DNA of 64,000 nucleotides from Bifidobacterium olomucense (GCF_012932375.1 NZ_JAAIIG010000003.1:62001-126000), one strand, 5' to 3'; shown: positions 8,114-17,980, counted from the stretch's first letter. Numbers and translations: made by a program. Notes: a model not told the origin generated them from the sequence alone.

Positions 8114-8515
8114 ATGAAGAACAGACTGCTCGCCGCGCTGCCCGATATCGTGCTCGGCGCGTTGATTGCCATTGCGCCTCAGACGTTCGCTCACGCCTGC
8201 GGTGCGCATGACGGCATGATGCCCGCCTGCCATTACTCGCAGCAGGCCGCCACGGGCATAGGCGTGGTGATTCTCGCGCTCGGCATCGTGGCACTGTTTG
8301 TAAAACCTCAGGTGCGTATTGGTCTGAACATCGCTGCCGTTGCCAATACGCTGCTGCTGTTCGCCGTTCCCACCGTGCTGATCGGTATCTGCAAGGGCGC
8401 CATGATGCACTGCCGCATGGTAATGTTGCCCACGCTTATCGTGCTCGGTGTACTGGTTATCGTCTTTGCCGCTGTGGCCATCTGGATGGACGCCCGTTCC
8501 GCCAAGCGTGCCTGA
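8114..8515 (+). CDS. DUF4418 family membrane protein
   Basis: Encodes 133 residues from ATG 8114 behind AGGAGAGAAG. Four hydrophobic segments are visible, with a short His/Cys-rich loop (HACGAHDG, then PACHYS) after the first helix and a second Cys/His/Met patch (CKGAMMHCRM) before the last. This matches DUF4418 proteins, whose function is unknown. Its stop is one base from the ATG of the FtsX-like permease, so it is the first gene of a three-gene ABC transporter operon and is probably an accessory subunit. The Cys/His loops make a metal-related role possible, but this is only inference. Confidence 0.8.
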   Translation: MKNRLLAALPDIVLGALIAIAPQTFAHACGAHDGMMPACHYSQQAATGIGVVILALGIVALFVKPQVRIGLNIAAVANTLLLFAVPTVLIGICKGAMMHCRMVMLPTLIVLGVLVIVFAAVAIWMDARSAKRA

Positions 8516-8516
8516 C

Positions 8517-9770
8517 ATGACTGATCGCACCACTGTGTATCACAGCTTCCAGCGTTCACGGCGGCGTACTTTGCGCGCGCTGGCCGCCCGCAACCTCGTC
8601 GGGCGGCCCATGCGCACCGGCGCCCTGCTGGCTGTGGTGACCATTCTCGCGCTTGCCTTCTTCGGCGGCACCATGCTGACCATGAATCTCAACACCGGCA
8701 TGGCCAGTATGGAGCGCCGACTTGGCGCGGATCTTATGGTGGTGCCGCAAAATACGGCGCAAAAGGCCGAAGCGCTCCTGACGGACGGTAACCCCAGCAC
8801 GTTCTATTTCACTAAAGACATCGCCGACGAAGTCAAGAAGGCCGATGGCATCGAGCAGGCCAGTGAACAGACGTATATCGCTTCACTGGCGGCAGAATGC
8901 TGCGCCGAGAAACTGCAGATCATAGGCTATGATCCATCCACCGACTTCGTGATCGAGCCATGGGTGGCCTCCCAATTCGATGGCACGCTAGAAGACGGTC
9001 AGATGATTGCCGGAGCGAACGTCAATGTCTCCACGGACGGCACTGTGGAGCTCTACGGCCATAAGTGGCCGGTCGTGGCGCAGCTGGCCTCCACGGGCAC
9101 CAGTTTGGATAATTCCGTGTTCATCAATCTTGACACCGTGCCTCAGATGGTGGAGGCCTCTGCCAAAGTCGCCAAACGTGTCATGCCGGCGGAATATGCG
9201 GACAAGGCCGTCTCTACCGTACTGATCAAAGTGAGTGAAGGATACAGTGCCGAAACCGTATCGGAGAACATCAAACGTCTGGACTCGCGTTTCTCCGATC
9301 TCGGTTACGTCTATCCAGGCGGCGTTACTGCCACTACTAAAACCGCGCTGAACGCGTTGGTGGCTTATCTGACCGTATTCGTGGCGGCCATCTGGATGAT
9401 GGGCATCATCGTGCTTCTGGCCGTGTTCGCGGCTTCGGTCAACGAGCGCAAGCGTGAATTCGCTTCGCTGCGCATTCTCGGTGCCACACGAGGGATGCTG
9501 GCCGGAATACTCCTGCGTGAATCCGCGTTGATTGGCTTGATCGGAGGTGTTTTTGGCGTGGGGCTGGCGTCATTGGCCATTTTCCCGTTCAGCGCTCTGA
9601 TCGGCAAACAACTGCAGTTGCCGTATCTACAGGCATCGGTACCTGCAGTGCTTGCCATAATGGCGTTGACTCTGGTGTGCTCGGTGGCGATTGGTGTGGC
9701 CGGCTCTCTCGCCGTACTCGTTCGCATCGGTCGTCCGGAAGCCTATCTGACGTTGCGGGAGGGGGAATGA
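8517..9770 (+). CDS. ABC transporter permease, FtsX/MacB type
   Basis: Encodes 417 residues. One transmembrane helix (about residues 40-62) is followed by a large periplasmic-type domain (about 63-285) and three C-terminal helices in an FtsX fold, with the characteristic ASVNERKREFASLRILGATR segment at about 310-328. A CC pair in the extracellular domain (AAECCAEK) is unusual. The ATG (8517) nearly overlaps the DUF4418 stop, and the next gene, the cognate ATPase, begins one base after this stop. This topology suits mechanotransmission or lipid/peptide export more than classic import; the substrate is unknown. Confidence 0.85.
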   Translation: MTDRTTVYHSFQRSRRRTLRALAARNLVGRPMRTGALLAVVTILALAFFGGTMLTMNLNTGMASMERRLGADLMVVPQNTAQKAEALLTDGNPSTFYFTKDIADEVKKADGIEQASEQTYIASLAAECCAEKLQIIGYDPSTDFVIEPWVASQFDGTLEDGQMIAGANVNVSTDGTVELYGHKWPVVAQLASTGTSLDNSVFINLDTVPQMVEASAKVAKRVMPAEYADKAVSTVLIKVSEGYSAETVSENIKRLDSRFSDLGYVYPGGVTATTKTALNALVAYLTVFVAAIWMMGIIVLLAVFAASVNERKREFASLRILGATRGMLAGILLRESALIGLIGGVFGVGLASLAIFPFSALIGKQLQLPYLQASVPAVLAIMALTLVCSVAIGVAGSLAVLVRIGRPEAYLTLREGE

Positions 9771-9771
9771 T

Positions 9772-10776
9772 ATGAGCGAATTCCAAACCGATGTTGCCCC
9801 ATTGCACGGCGCGCAGAGTACGAGGAATACGAAGAGCACTGGGAGAGATGCCGCGCGAAGTACTGCGATGGATGCGTCGAATTTCACTGCCGAAAATGAT
9901 CGCGGCACTGCACTGGTCGAGATTACCGATCTCACACGCAGCTTCAGTCGTCGCGGGGTGCCATTCGATGCGGTCAGCCATGTGAACCTCACCATCGAAC
10001 CGGGGGAATTCGTTGCCATAGTGGGCCGATCCGGCAACGGCAAGAGCACGCTCATCAATATGATCGCCGGCCTTGTCCGCCCCACATCGGGCAGTGTACG
10101 CATTGACGGACACGACATATCCACACTTCGGGATCGCGAACTGTCGCTGCTGCGCAACAGCACCATCGGTTTCGTCACGCAAAGCCAAACCTTGCTCGCC
10201 AACCTTACCGTCATGGACAACGTCACGCTTCCGACCATGCTCTTCGGCATGTCGACGGAGGAACAAGGCCGGAACCACAAGATAGGGCGACAGCCTGCCG
10301 TCGTCGCCCCGTATGACTCGTCGATCAGGCAGGCAGCTGCCGGCGATACGACAGCATCCGGAACCATCGATGACCCATACATGCCTGATGTCATCGCGCC
10401 AATTCGTGATGCGGAACAGGCAGTGGATAACATGCAGGAGGTACGGAACAATCCAATAGAAGACCGCGCACGCACGCTGTTGGAACGTCTCGGAGTGGGG
10501 GAGTTGGCAGAAAGCCGTCCACGAGAGCTGTCCGGCGGTGAAATGAGGCGTGTATCCATCGCTAGGTCTCTGATGAATGCCCCCAAGCTGTTGATTGCAG
10601 ACGAGCCGACCGGTGATCTGGATCAGACCAGCACGGATATCGTTATGCGATTGCTGCGAGAACAAGCGGATAATGGTATGGCAGTGCTGGTGGTTACGCA
10701 TGATCCGGACGTACTGACGTGGGCGGACAAGGTGTATCGCATGGATGCCGGAGCGCTGTCCATGGCCTCGGTGTAA
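9772..10776 (+). CDS. ABC transporter ATP-binding protein with an insertion
   Basis: Encodes 334 residues. Walker A GRSGNGKST (about residues 83-91), Q-loop VTQSQTLL (about 134), signature LSGGEMRR (about 249), Walker B LLIADEPTGDLD (about 267) and switch VTHDPD are all present, of the LolD/MacB type that partners FtsX permeases. Two features are odd. There is a 45-residue N-terminal extension before the ATPase core, and an insertion of about 70 residues between the Q-loop and the signature (roughly 164-235), which is Ala/Asp/Pro-rich and probably disordered. It is the last gene of the DUF4418-FtsX operon. Its ATG follows the permease stop after one base. Confidence 0.88.
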   Translation: MSEFQTDVAPLHGAQSTRNTKSTGRDAARSTAMDASNFTAENDRGTALVEITDLTRSFSRRGVPFDAVSHVNLTIEPGEFVAIVGRSGNGKSTLINMIAGLVRPTSGSVRIDGHDISTLRDRELSLLRNSTIGFVTQSQTLLANLTVMDNVTLPTMLFGMSTEEQGRNHKIGRQPAVVAPYDSSIRQAAAGDTTASGTIDDPYMPDVIAPIRDAEQAVDNMQEVRNNPIEDRARTLLERLGVGELAESRPRELSGGEMRRVSIARSLMNAPKLLIADEPTGDLDQTSTDIVMRLLREQADNGMAVLVVTHDPDVLTWADKVYRMDAGALSMASV

Positions 10777-10780
10777 TATT

Positions 10781-10936
10781 AGACGTTGGTGTTTGCCGAC
10801 CAGCAAATGCCGTCTGGAGTCATAGCCCATCAACGGGTCGGCGGTAGGCGATCGCAAGAGAGCCAACCCGTTCGTGAACATCACGACGAAGCGTTGGGGA
10901 GGCCCGACTCAGCGTCTGCTCGTAACAGCGCAGACG
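10781..10936 (+). promoter_or_regulatory. Structured rpsD leader with three successive hairpins
   Basis: The 193-base gap before rpsD contains three non-overlapping stems: 10781-10815 (AGACG/CGTCT with inner TTTGC/GCAAA), 10832-10872 (AACGGGT/ACCCGTT) and 10913-10936 (CGTCTGC/GCAGACG). The last one ends 33 bases before the start codon. S4 represses its own mRNA through structured leaders in other bacteria. Whether this leader does so is inference. Confidence 0.45.
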
Positions 10937-10969
10937 TTCCGTTCAGATAACGACAGAAGGAATAATCCA

Positions 10970-11596
10970 ATGACGAACGTTCAGCGTTCTCGCCGTCAGG
11001 TGCGTCTTTCCCGCGCCCTCGGCATCGCACTGACCCCCAAGGCTCAGCGCATCTTTGAAAAGCGTCCGTATGCTCCGGGCGAGCATGGCCGTGACCGTCG
11101 TCGCGCCGAATCCGATTACGCAGTGCGTCTGCGCGAGAAGCAGCGTCTGCGCGCTCAGTACGGCGTCTCCGAGAAGCAGCTGCGCGCTGCCTACGAGAAG
11201 GCCACCCGTACCGCCGGCCAGACCGGTAACGCCATGCTGATCGATCTGGAGTCCCGTCTTGACAACCTGGTGCTGCGTGCCGGCTTCGCCCGCACCACCG
11301 CTCAGGCTCGTCAGTTCGTGGTACACCGTCACATCCTCGTTGACGGCAACATCGTGGACCGCCCGTCCTACCGCGTCAAGCCCGGCCAGACCATTCAGGT
11401 CAAGGCTAAGAGCCAGACCATGGTTCCGTTCCAGATCGCCGCTGAAGGCGTGCACCGTGATGTGCTGCCTCAGGTCCCCGGCTACCTCGATGTGAACCTG
11501 CCGTCCCTGAAGGCCACTGTGACCCGCAAGCCGGAGGTCGAAGAGATCCCGGTGCAGGTCAACATCCAGTACGTGGTCGAATTCTACGCCCGCTGA
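10970..11596 (+). CDS. rpsD: 30S ribosomal protein S4
   Basis: Encodes 208 residues from ATG 10970 behind GAAGGA. It is the primary 16S rRNA-binding protein of the small-subunit body and nucleates 30S assembly. The C-terminal S4 RNA-binding domain is clear (about residues 97-160: LESRLDNLVLRAGFARTTAQARQFV, read here as two motifs LESRLDNLVL and GFARTTAQARQF). The N-terminal zinc-binding cysteines of some S4 forms are absent, as is common. It is monocistronic with a strong terminator at 11638-11675. An upstream ATG at 10874 in the leader lacks a ribosome site. Confidence 0.97.
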   Translation: MTNVQRSRRQVRLSRALGIALTPKAQRIFEKRPYAPGEHGRDRRRAESDYAVRLREKQRLRAQYGVSEKQLRAAYEKATRTAGQTGNAMLIDLESRLDNLVLRAGFARTTAQARQFVVHRHILVDGNIVDRPSYRVKPGQTIQVKAKSQTMVPFQIAAEGVHRDVLPQVPGYLDVNLPSLKATVTRKPEVEEIPVQVNIQYVVEFYAR

Positions 11597-11637
11597 GTCG
11601 GGCCCATCTGGTCAAAACAATCCAGGACATACCGTTC

Positions 11638-11675
11638 GAACCCCGCGCCTTATCGCGCGGGGTTCGCGCGTTTTG
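11638..11675 (+). terminator. Rho-independent terminator of rpsD
   Basis: A perfect 11-bp GC-rich stem, GAACCCCGCGC/GCGCGGGGTTC, with a 6-base loop is followed by GCGCGTTTTG, 41 bases after the rpsD stop. Confidence 0.85.
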
Positions 11676-11808
11676 CGGGTAAACCAAGGACTCCCTCAGT
11701 TTGTCTGGGAGAAGATGGGGTAGGGCAGCGTCTCTGTTACTCTCGATACGGCTCCACGGGGCTGGCGGAATGCAACATGAGAGGCAAAAAAAGAGGGGAG
11801 CGCAACCA

Positions 11809-12564
11809 ATGGAAATGGCGTTGGAAAGCAATGCGTTTTTCATCGGCATTGAATATCTCGCCATCCTGTGTTGGGGGCTTTCTGGTGGCTTGGCCGCAAT
11901 CCAAAAAGGGTATGACATCTTTTCGATTATGCTGTGCGGCTGGCTGACCGCGCTTGGCGGCGGTCTGTTTCGCGATGTGATGTTGGGGGATTTGCCGCCT
12001 GTGGGAATCACCGATAAAGGCTATGTGCTCACCACCTTGTTTTCCGGCATAATCGTGGTCATTGCTCATCCGGAAATCAAAAAACTTAAATGGACGATGA
12101 CGGTTGTCGATGCGCTGGGTCTTGGCCTGTTCGCGGTTAACGGTACCGCGAAAGCTTTGGCATTCGGATCATCTGGCATGACCGCGATTTTCCTCGGTAT
12201 GTTCACTGCATTGGCCGGTGGCCTGATTCGGGATATTTTCATCGGCGACGTGCCGATGATCATTCGTGACAAGCACCTTTACGCTATCCCATCGTTCGTC
12301 GGTTGTATCTTAACCGTATTGGTCTGGCGAGGCGTACACTACGGCTGGTTCGATATGCGCTCCGAAATGGTGCTTGACGTATTGATCGTTATTATCGTGG
12401 TGGCGATTCGAATATTGTCGGTGGCTTTTAACGTAACGATGCCCGGTGCCATGCCGCGTACTCACGTATATCTTCCAGGGGAGAAGCGTTATCTTGAGCG
12501 TCCGGATATTACGCCGCATTCAGTTGCGAACTCTGAAGATCGACCTGATGGCGATGATAAATGA
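11809..12564 (+). CDS. TRIC-type (UPF0126) cation channel membrane protein
   Basis: Encodes 251 residues. Two tandem copies of a three-helix unit are each marked by a Gly-rich kinked motif: TALGGGLFRDVMLGDLPP (about residues 44-61) and TALAGGLIRDIFIGDVP (about 132-148). This is the UPF0126/TRIC signature; bacterial homologues form trimeric monovalent cation channels. A seventh helix and a charged C-terminal tail of about 40 residues follow. I chose ATG 11809 (MEMALES) because AGAGGGGAG lies upstream; earlier starts have no ribosome site. The physiological role in bifidobacteria is not known. Confidence 0.85.
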   Translation: MEMALESNAFFIGIEYLAILCWGLSGGLAAIQKGYDIFSIMLCGWLTALGGGLFRDVMLGDLPPVGITDKGYVLTTLFSGIIVVIAHPEIKKLKWTMTVVDALGLGLFAVNGTAKALAFGSSGMTAIFLGMFTALAGGLIRDIFIGDVPMIIRDKHLYAIPSFVGCILTVLVWRGVHYGWFDMRSEMVLDVLIVIIVVAIRILSVAFNVTMPGAMPRTHVYLPGEKRYLERPDITPHSVANSEDRPDGDDK

Positions 12565-12694
12565 GTTGCATGTTCGATGCCTTGCCGCAGTGAATGTCGC
12601 GGCCGTTGCCAAGTGATAGCGGCAGCGAGAATTGAACGAATCGTTGTTCTGCCGTTTCTCCTCGCTGCCCTCCGACGCTTTTCGGATAAACAAA

Positions 12695-12732
12695 TAAACA
12701 AAACCCTGCAGTCCAAATGGATTGCAGGGTTG
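12695..12732 (-). terminator. Rho-independent terminator of rpsT
   Basis: On the minus strand AACCCTGCA/TGCAGGGTT, extended through TCC/GGA with one mismatch, is followed by TTGTTTATTT. It is 28 bases after the rpsT stop. Confidence 0.85.
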
Positions 12733-12760
12733 TTAACGAACCTTTAGTAAAGGCTTATGC

Positions 12761-13021
12761 TCACAGAGCGTTGATTGCCACAGCGAGGCCGGACTTGCGG
12801 TTGGCAGCCTGGTTCTTGTGGATCACGCCAGCGCCAGCAGCCTTGTCGAGCTTCTGGGCAGCGACCTTGTAGGCGGCCTCGGCGGCAGCCTTGTCACCGG
12901 CGGCGATGGCTTCGCGGGTGGCGCGGATGGCGGTCTTCAGGCCGGACTTCACAGCCATGTTGCGAAGGTGCGCCTTCTCATTGGTGAGCACGCGCTTCTT
13001 CTGCGACTTAATGTTTGCCAC
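12761..13021 (-). CDS. rpsT: 30S ribosomal protein S20
   Basis: Encodes 86 residues, the normal S20 length, beginning [10 protein letters not shown] with the conserved NEKAHLRN segment and a basic three-helix bundle ending [13 protein letters not shown]. It binds the 5' domain and helix 44 of 16S rRNA. It is divergent from lepA with a gap of about 165 bases, and is monocistronic with its own terminator. Confidence 0.97.
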   Translation of the reverse strand: MANIKSQKKRVLTNEKAHLRNMAVKSGLKTAIRATREAIAAGDKAAAEAAYKVAAQKLDKAAGAGVIHKNQAANRKSGLAVAINAL

Positions 13022-13186
13022 GTTTACTCCAAACGATGTGTTTTACAAGGACATACAAAAGTAAGAGGATAGCATGCACCCCGGAAAAACCCGCGCGATG
13101 CCACGCCGAATACAGTCCCTCGGCTACACTGAGGTAAGTTTGAGCTTTTGTCCGGAGCCGCCGGAGCGTTTTTGCCTAGAGGAGGA

Positions 13187-15073
13187 ATGTCGTTGGTCGT
13201 CCAGCACAATCAGCCCGGTTCTACCGATCAGTCGGTGATTCGCAACTTCTGCATCATAGCGCATATCGATCACGGCAAGTCCACCGTGGCCGATCGCATC
13301 CTGCAGTTGAGCGGTATCGTGCCTGAGCGCGAAATGCGCGATCGCTTCCTTGACCGTATGGATATCGAGCAGGAGCGCGGCATCACCATCAAATCCCAGG
13401 CTGTACGTGTGCCATGGACGTTCGACGGCACTGAATATACGCTGGGCATGATCGATACCCCGGGCCACGTGGACTTCACTTATGAGGTCTCTCGCGCGTT
13501 GGCAGCTTGCGAGGGCGCAGTGCTGTTGGTGGACGCCACGCAGGGCATCGAGGCGCAGACTCTCTCTAACCTGTACATGGCCATCGATCATGATCTGACC
13601 ATCATCCCGGTGCTCAATAAAATCGATCTGCCCTCCGCCGAACCAGACAAGCATGCTGAGGAGATCGCCGGTCTGATCGGCTGCGAGCCGAGCGATGTGC
13701 TGCGTGTGTCCGGCAAAACCGGCGAAGGCGTGTCCGAACTGCTCGACCGCATCGTGCTTGAGGTTCCCGCTCCTCACGGTGATCCTGAAGCTCCGGCCCG
13801 CGCCTTGATCTTCGATTCCGTGTACGACTCCTACCGTGGCATCGTCACCTACATCCGTATGGAAGATGGTGAACTGCATGACCGCGAAAAGGTGCACATG
13901 ATGGGCATCGGCATGACACATGACCCCATCGAAATCGGCGTGATCAGCCCGGACATGACCCGCACCAAGGCGCTCGGTGCCGGCGAGGTCGGTTACATCA
14001 TCACCGGTGCCAAGGATGTGAGCCAGTCCAAGGTGGGCGACACGTTGACCTCCGCGGTCCGTCCGGCTACCGAGCCGCTGCCCGGCTATCGTGATCCCAA
14101 GCCGATGGTGTATGCCGGTCTGTTCCCGATCGATAACGCTCAGTTCCCGGAACTGCGTGATGCGCTCGACAAGCTCAAGCTCAACGATGCCGCCTTGATC
14201 TACACGCCGGAAACCTCCGTGGCGTTGGGCTTCGGCTTCCGCTGTGGCTTCCTGGGCCTGCTGCATATGGAGATCGTCAACGAGCGATTGTCTCGTGAAT
14301 TCGGCCTCGACCTCATTCAGACCGCTCCGAACGTCACCTACGATGTGACTTCCGAAGACGGGTCGGAACATCATGTGACCAATCCGAGTGAATTCCCGGA
14401 TGGCAAGATCAAGAAGATCGTGGAGCCTATGGTGGCCGCCGATATCATCACACCCAAGGAATTCATCGGCGCGGTCATGGATCTATGCCAGGATCACCGT
14501 GGTCAGATGGGCACAATGGAATACATCTCCACCGACCGCGTGGAGATGCACTACCGCATTCCGCTCGCGGAAATCGTGTTTGACTTCTTCGATCAGCTGA
14601 AGTCCCGCACCAAGGGCTACGCCTCGCTCGACTATCATGAGGATGGCGAGCAGTCCGCCGATCTCGTCAAGGTGGATATCCTTATTCAGGGCGAGAAAGT
14701 GGATGCCTTCAGCGCTATCGTGCACCGTGATAAGGCGTATTCGTATGGCGTGATGATGACTAAGAAGTTGCGCGAGCTCATCCCACGCCAGCAGTTCGAG
14801 ATTCCGATTCAGGCTGCGATCGGTTCGCGCATCATCGCACGCGAGAACATTCGCGCCCTGCGCAAGGACGTGTTGGCCAAGTGCTACGGCGGTGACATCA
14901 CCCGTAAGCGCAAGTTGCTCGAAAAGCAGAAGGCCGGTAAGAAGCGTATGAAGATGCTCGGTCATGTGGAAGTCCCGCAGGAGGCGTTCATCGCTGCCCT
15001 GTCCACCGGTGAGGACTCCAACGACCGCGACACCAAGGACAAGATCCGAGCCGCCCAAAAGACGGAAGGCTGA
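13187..15073 (+). CDS. lepA: Elongation factor 4 (ribosome back-translocase LepA)
   Basis: Encodes about 628 residues. The GTPase has G1 [10 protein letters not shown]2 RGITIKSQ, G3 DTPGHVDF and G4 NKIDLPSA. Domains II, III and V follow, plus the LepA-specific C-terminal domain ([18 protein letters not shown]). No EF-G domain IV is present, which separates it from EF-G. The start is ambiguous: GAGGAGG sits one base before ATG 13187 but at ideal spacing (7 bases) for the in-frame TTG at 13193, which would give 626 residues. The stop codon lies inside a dispersed palindromic repeat (15068-15108). Confidence 0.96.
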   Translation: MSLVVQHNQPGSTDQSVIRNFCIIAHIDHGKSTVADRILQLSGIVPEREMRDRFLDRMDIEQERGITIKSQAVRVPWTFDGTEYTLGMIDTPGHVDFTYEVSRALAACEGAVLLVDATQGIEAQTLSNLYMAIDHDLTIIPVLNKIDLPSAEPDKHAEEIAGLIGCEPSDVLRVSGKTGEGVSELLDRIVLEVPAPHGDPEAPARALIFDSVYDSYRGIVTYIRMEDGELHDREKVHMMGIGMTHDPIEIGVISPDMTRTKALGAGEVGYIITGAKDVSQSKVGDTLTSAVRPATEPLPGYRDPKPMVYAGLFPIDNAQFPELRDALDKLKLNDAALIYTPETSVALGFGFRCGFLGLLHMEIVNERLSREFGLDLIQTAPNVTYDVTSEDGSEHHVTNPSEFPDGKIKKIVEPMVAADIITPKEFIGAVMDLCQDHRGQMGTMEYISTDRVEMHYRIPLAEIVFDFFDQLKSRTKGYASLDYHEDGEQSADLVKVDILIQGEKVDAFSAIVHRDKAYSYGVMMTKKLRELIPRQQFEIPIQAAIGSRIIARENIRALRKDVLAKCYGGDITRKRKLLEKQKAGKKRMKMLGHVEVPQEAFIAALSTGEDSNDRDTKDKIRAAQKTEG

Positions 15074-15108
15074 GCCGTTAAGCGGACAGTCCAGTGGACT
15101 ATCCGTAG
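15068..15108. repeat. Dispersed palindromic repeat at the lepA stop (copy 2)
   Basis: These 41 bases match the reverse complement of 7904-7944 at all but two positions, with the core CGGACAGTCC-x-GGACTATCCG. The lepA stop codon is part of the element. The following bases (to about 15120) extend the symmetry with GGCTCAGCC matching the start of the element. Confidence 0.7.
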
Positions 15109-15218
15109 GCTCAGCCTGAGTGAGACGATAGTCGAGCGAGGGTGGCATTGAGTCCGAGCGTAGCGAGGCCTGTTTTTGCAGGACAGGAAGCACAAATGCG
15201 GCGAAGGGTGAGACAACA

Positions 15219-16457
15219 ATGACCTATGAGGTCTACATTCACGTTCCGTTCTGCTTGCGGCGTTGCGGATACTGCGATTTCAACACATATACGGCGGTTG
15301 ATCTTGGCGCGGGTGCCTCACGCGGCAACTACGCCAACATGGTCATTCGCGAAATGAAGTTGGTCAAGCAATGGCAACTTGACCATGGTATTGAAGAGCC
15401 GCCGGTCTCCACGGTGTTCTTCGGCGGTGGCACCCCAACGATTCTTTCTGCTGACGATCTCGTGACCATGTTGGCTGCCATTCGTGAGCTTTGGGGCATT
15501 CAGTCCGATGCTGAAATCACCACCGAAGCCAATCCGGACACCGTCAACGAGTACTACATCAAGCGTCTCGCCGAAGGCGGGTTCACGCGGATCTCCTTCG
15601 GCATGCAGTCCGCCGTGCCACATGTGCTCAAAATTCTTGACCGTACGCACACGCCGGCCAATGTAAAGGCCGGTGTTGAGGCTGCGAACAAAGCCGGACT
15701 TCGCTCCAGTGTGGACTTGATTTATGGTGCACCGGGGGAGAGTCTGGATGATTGGCGGACTTCAGTAAAAACGGCTATCGATTTAGGCGTCAGCCATATT
15801 TCTGCATATGCCTTGACCGTGGAACCCACCACCAAGATGGGCCGTCAAATTGCTGCTGGCACCCTGCCTAAGCCGAACGACGATGACGAGGCCGCCAAAT
15901 ACGAGATAGCCGACGACCTGTTTGCGGCAGCCGGTCTTGAATGGTATGAAGTCTCCAACTGGGCGAAGACCGGATATGAAAGCCAGCATAATCTTGGGTA
16001 TTGGCGCAATGTTGACTGGACGGGCCTTGGCCCGGGTGCGCACAGCCATTACAATGCCCGGCCGTCAATTGGTGCTCTGCGTGCGTGGGATATCGCGCAC
16101 CCTCGCCTGTGGGGCACCGCCATCAACGAGAATCGCGTGCCTTGGAGCGGTAGCGAGGACATCACTCCGACCGAAAACCTCGAGGAACTTATTATGCTCG
16201 GTCTGCGCATCCGCGAAGGCCTCGACTTGGACCGTATCAATCAGGTCATTGCAACAGTGGGAATCGCAACCACTGCAACTGATGCTGGAATAAGCTTGAG
16301 CCCCATTGACATCAACCAGCTGCAGCCGATGGTTGAGGAGGGGCTCATCACCATCACGGGTGATGTTGAAGGGCGTAATCGCATCATTCCTACGCGCAGA
16401 GGCCGTCTCCTCAACGATGCCATAATCGAGCATTTCTTCGATTTAGTCGGTATTTGA
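15219..16457 (+). CDS. hemW: Radical SAM heme chaperone HemW-like protein
   Basis: Encodes 412 residues. The radical SAM cluster motif is C12-x3-C16-x2-C19 followed by D-F21. The F21 in place of a fourth Cys is the HemW mark rather than true HemN coproporphyrinogen dehydrogenase. FFGGGTPTIL (SAM binding), TTEANPDT and RISFGMQS are also conserved, with the HemN C-terminal domain after residue 310. HemW inserts heme in other bacteria. Bifidobacteria largely lack heme synthesis, so the client is unclear. The ATG 15219 has AAGGGTGAG upstream. It follows lepA, an arrangement common in many bacteria. Confidence 0.9.
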   Translation: MTYEVYIHVPFCLRRCGYCDFNTYTAVDLGAGASRGNYANMVIREMKLVKQWQLDHGIEEPPVSTVFFGGGTPTILSADDLVTMLAAIRELWGIQSDAEITTEANPDTVNEYYIKRLAEGGFTRISFGMQSAVPHVLKILDRTHTPANVKAGVEAANKAGLRSSVDLIYGAPGESLDDWRTSVKTAIDLGVSHISAYALTVEPTTKMGRQIAAGTLPKPNDDDEAAKYEIADDLFAAAGLEWYEVSNWAKTGYESQHNLGYWRNVDWTGLGPGAHSHYNARPSIGALRAWDIAHPRLWGTAINENRVPWSGSEDITPTENLEELIMLGLRIREGLDLDRINQVIATVGIATTATDAGISLSPIDINQLQPMVEEGLITITGDVEGRNRIIPTRRGRLLNDAIIEHFFDLVGI

Positions 16458-16524
16458 CATGTTTGATGTGATGATTTCATTACCAAAAGCTTGACAAACA
16501 ACACCAATAAAACGAATCAGCATC

Positions 16525-17937
16525 ATGTCTAACGTTGAACAATCGTTATTAAGCAACCGTCGCCGTACGTTCATTTTCGTCAATATATTGCTTTCGTGCA
16601 TCGCGACCACCATCATGGCCACGGCGCTTACCACGGCTTTGCCGCCCATCGTGGCCGATTTGGGCATCACCATGCAAGTCGGCCAGTGGCTCACCAGTGG
16701 ATACTCGCTCGCCATGGGCATTGTGATGCCACTGACTGCATTCCTTATCACTCGATTCCCTACCAAGCCGCTGTACCTTGCTGGCGCAGTACTGTTTATT
16801 GTCGGCTCTCTGGTATGTGTGGTTCCGGTGCCATTCGCCGTCATCATGATTGGCCGAGTAGTACAAGCATGCGGCAATGGACTGCTCATGTCGATGGCAC
16901 AGGTGGTGCTGATGACCATTTATCCGGACAATCGCGGCACGATCATGGGCTGGTATGGTCTTGCGGTCGGCGTCACACCGGTGATTGCGCCTACGTTGTC
17001 TGGTCTGATGGTCGATGCATTCGGATGGCGGTCGATTTTTTACTTGGTGATCGCGGTGATGGCGGTTTCGCTGATCGTCGCATGCTTCGTGTTCGGCAAT
17101 GTGCTCAAGGTATCCAAGCGATCCTTCGACGTGTTGTCTTTCACTGTGAGCATTGTGGCATTCGGTGGCGTGACGCTCGGCATTGGCAACATCGGTGCCA
17201 TGCCGTTTGTTAGCACGGCGGTTTTGCTGCCACTGGTGTTGGGTATTGCGGCATCCATCTGGTTCGTGGCATTGCAGCTCAGGCGTGAACGCCCGTTCCT
17301 GGACGTTCGTATTCTGCGCAATCGCGGCTTTGCGCTGAGTGTGATCGGTAGCATGCTGCTGTACTTCGCGATGATGGGCTCGTCGGTGATGCTTCCGCTT
17401 TATGTGCAGACCATCAAAGGCGGCTCGGCGTCGATGGCCGGTTTGGTGAGTTTGCCCGGCTCGCTTGTGATGGCGATCATCAGCCCGATGGCCGGTAGGC
17501 TCTACGACCGGTTTGGTGTGAAGCGGCTGTTCCTTGTCAGCGGCATCTGTCTGACCGTCAGCAACCTGTGCATGGGGCTGTTGCCTCTCTCGGCATCAAT
17601 CTGGGTGGCAGCCACGATCAATGTGGTGCGTTCGTTGGCGATCGGTTGCCTGATGATGCCGCTCGTGACCTGGGGCACCAGCTCTGCGGGCGAGGGCCGT
17701 CTCGCCGACGCGAACGCCCTGCTCACCGCATTGCGTACAATCGCTGGCGCGATTGGCCAGGCTGTGTTCGTCGGAATGATGACCGCGCTGGCGGCTTCCG
17801 CGCACGTTGGCGGCATGGATTTGGCCGCGGCGAACATGCGCGGCATGAACCTGACGTATCTGGCGATGGGTGCGTGCGCGGTTCCGCTGATCTTCATCCC
17901 GCTTGTCTTCCTGCGCGGCGACCGGATCGTGCGATAA
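16525..17937 (+). CDS. MFS drug exporter, DHA2 (EmrB/QacA) type
   Basis: Encodes 470 residues with about 12-14 hydrophobic helices. Landmarks are TALPPIVADLGIT in helix 1 (motif D1 region), GWYGLAVGVTPVIAPTLSGLMVD in helix 5 (the antiporter motif C of exporters, containing GxxxGPxxGG-like spacing), and GRLYDRFGVKR between helices 8 and 9. This points to proton-driven export of small hydrophobic compounds; the substrate is unknown. The ribosome site is weak. A TTGACA sequence lies about 30 bases before the start, so it probably has its own promoter downstream of hemW. Confidence 0.85.
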   Translation: MSNVEQSLLSNRRRTFIFVNILLSCIATTIMATALTTALPPIVADLGITMQVGQWLTSGYSLAMGIVMPLTAFLITRFPTKPLYLAGAVLFIVGSLVCVVPVPFAVIMIGRVVQACGNGLLMSMAQVVLMTIYPDNRGTIMGWYGLAVGVTPVIAPTLSGLMVDAFGWRSIFYLVIAVMAVSLIVACFVFGNVLKVSKRSFDVLSFTVSIVAFGGVTLGIGNIGAMPFVSTAVLLPLVLGIAASIWFVALQLRRERPFLDVRILRNRGFALSVIGSMLLYFAMMGSSVMLPLYVQTIKGGSASMAGLVSLPGSLVMAIISPMAGRLYDRFGVKRLFLVSGICLTVSNLCMGLLPLSASIWVAATINVVRSLAIGCLMMPLVTWGTSSAGEGRLADANALLTALRTIAGAIGQAVFVGMMTALAASAHVGGMDLAAANMRGMNLTYLAMGACAVPLIFIPLVFLRGDRIVR

Positions 17938-17980
17938 CGGAACCGTCCATGACGGTACGCGTCAAGAATCGTGGTGATTG

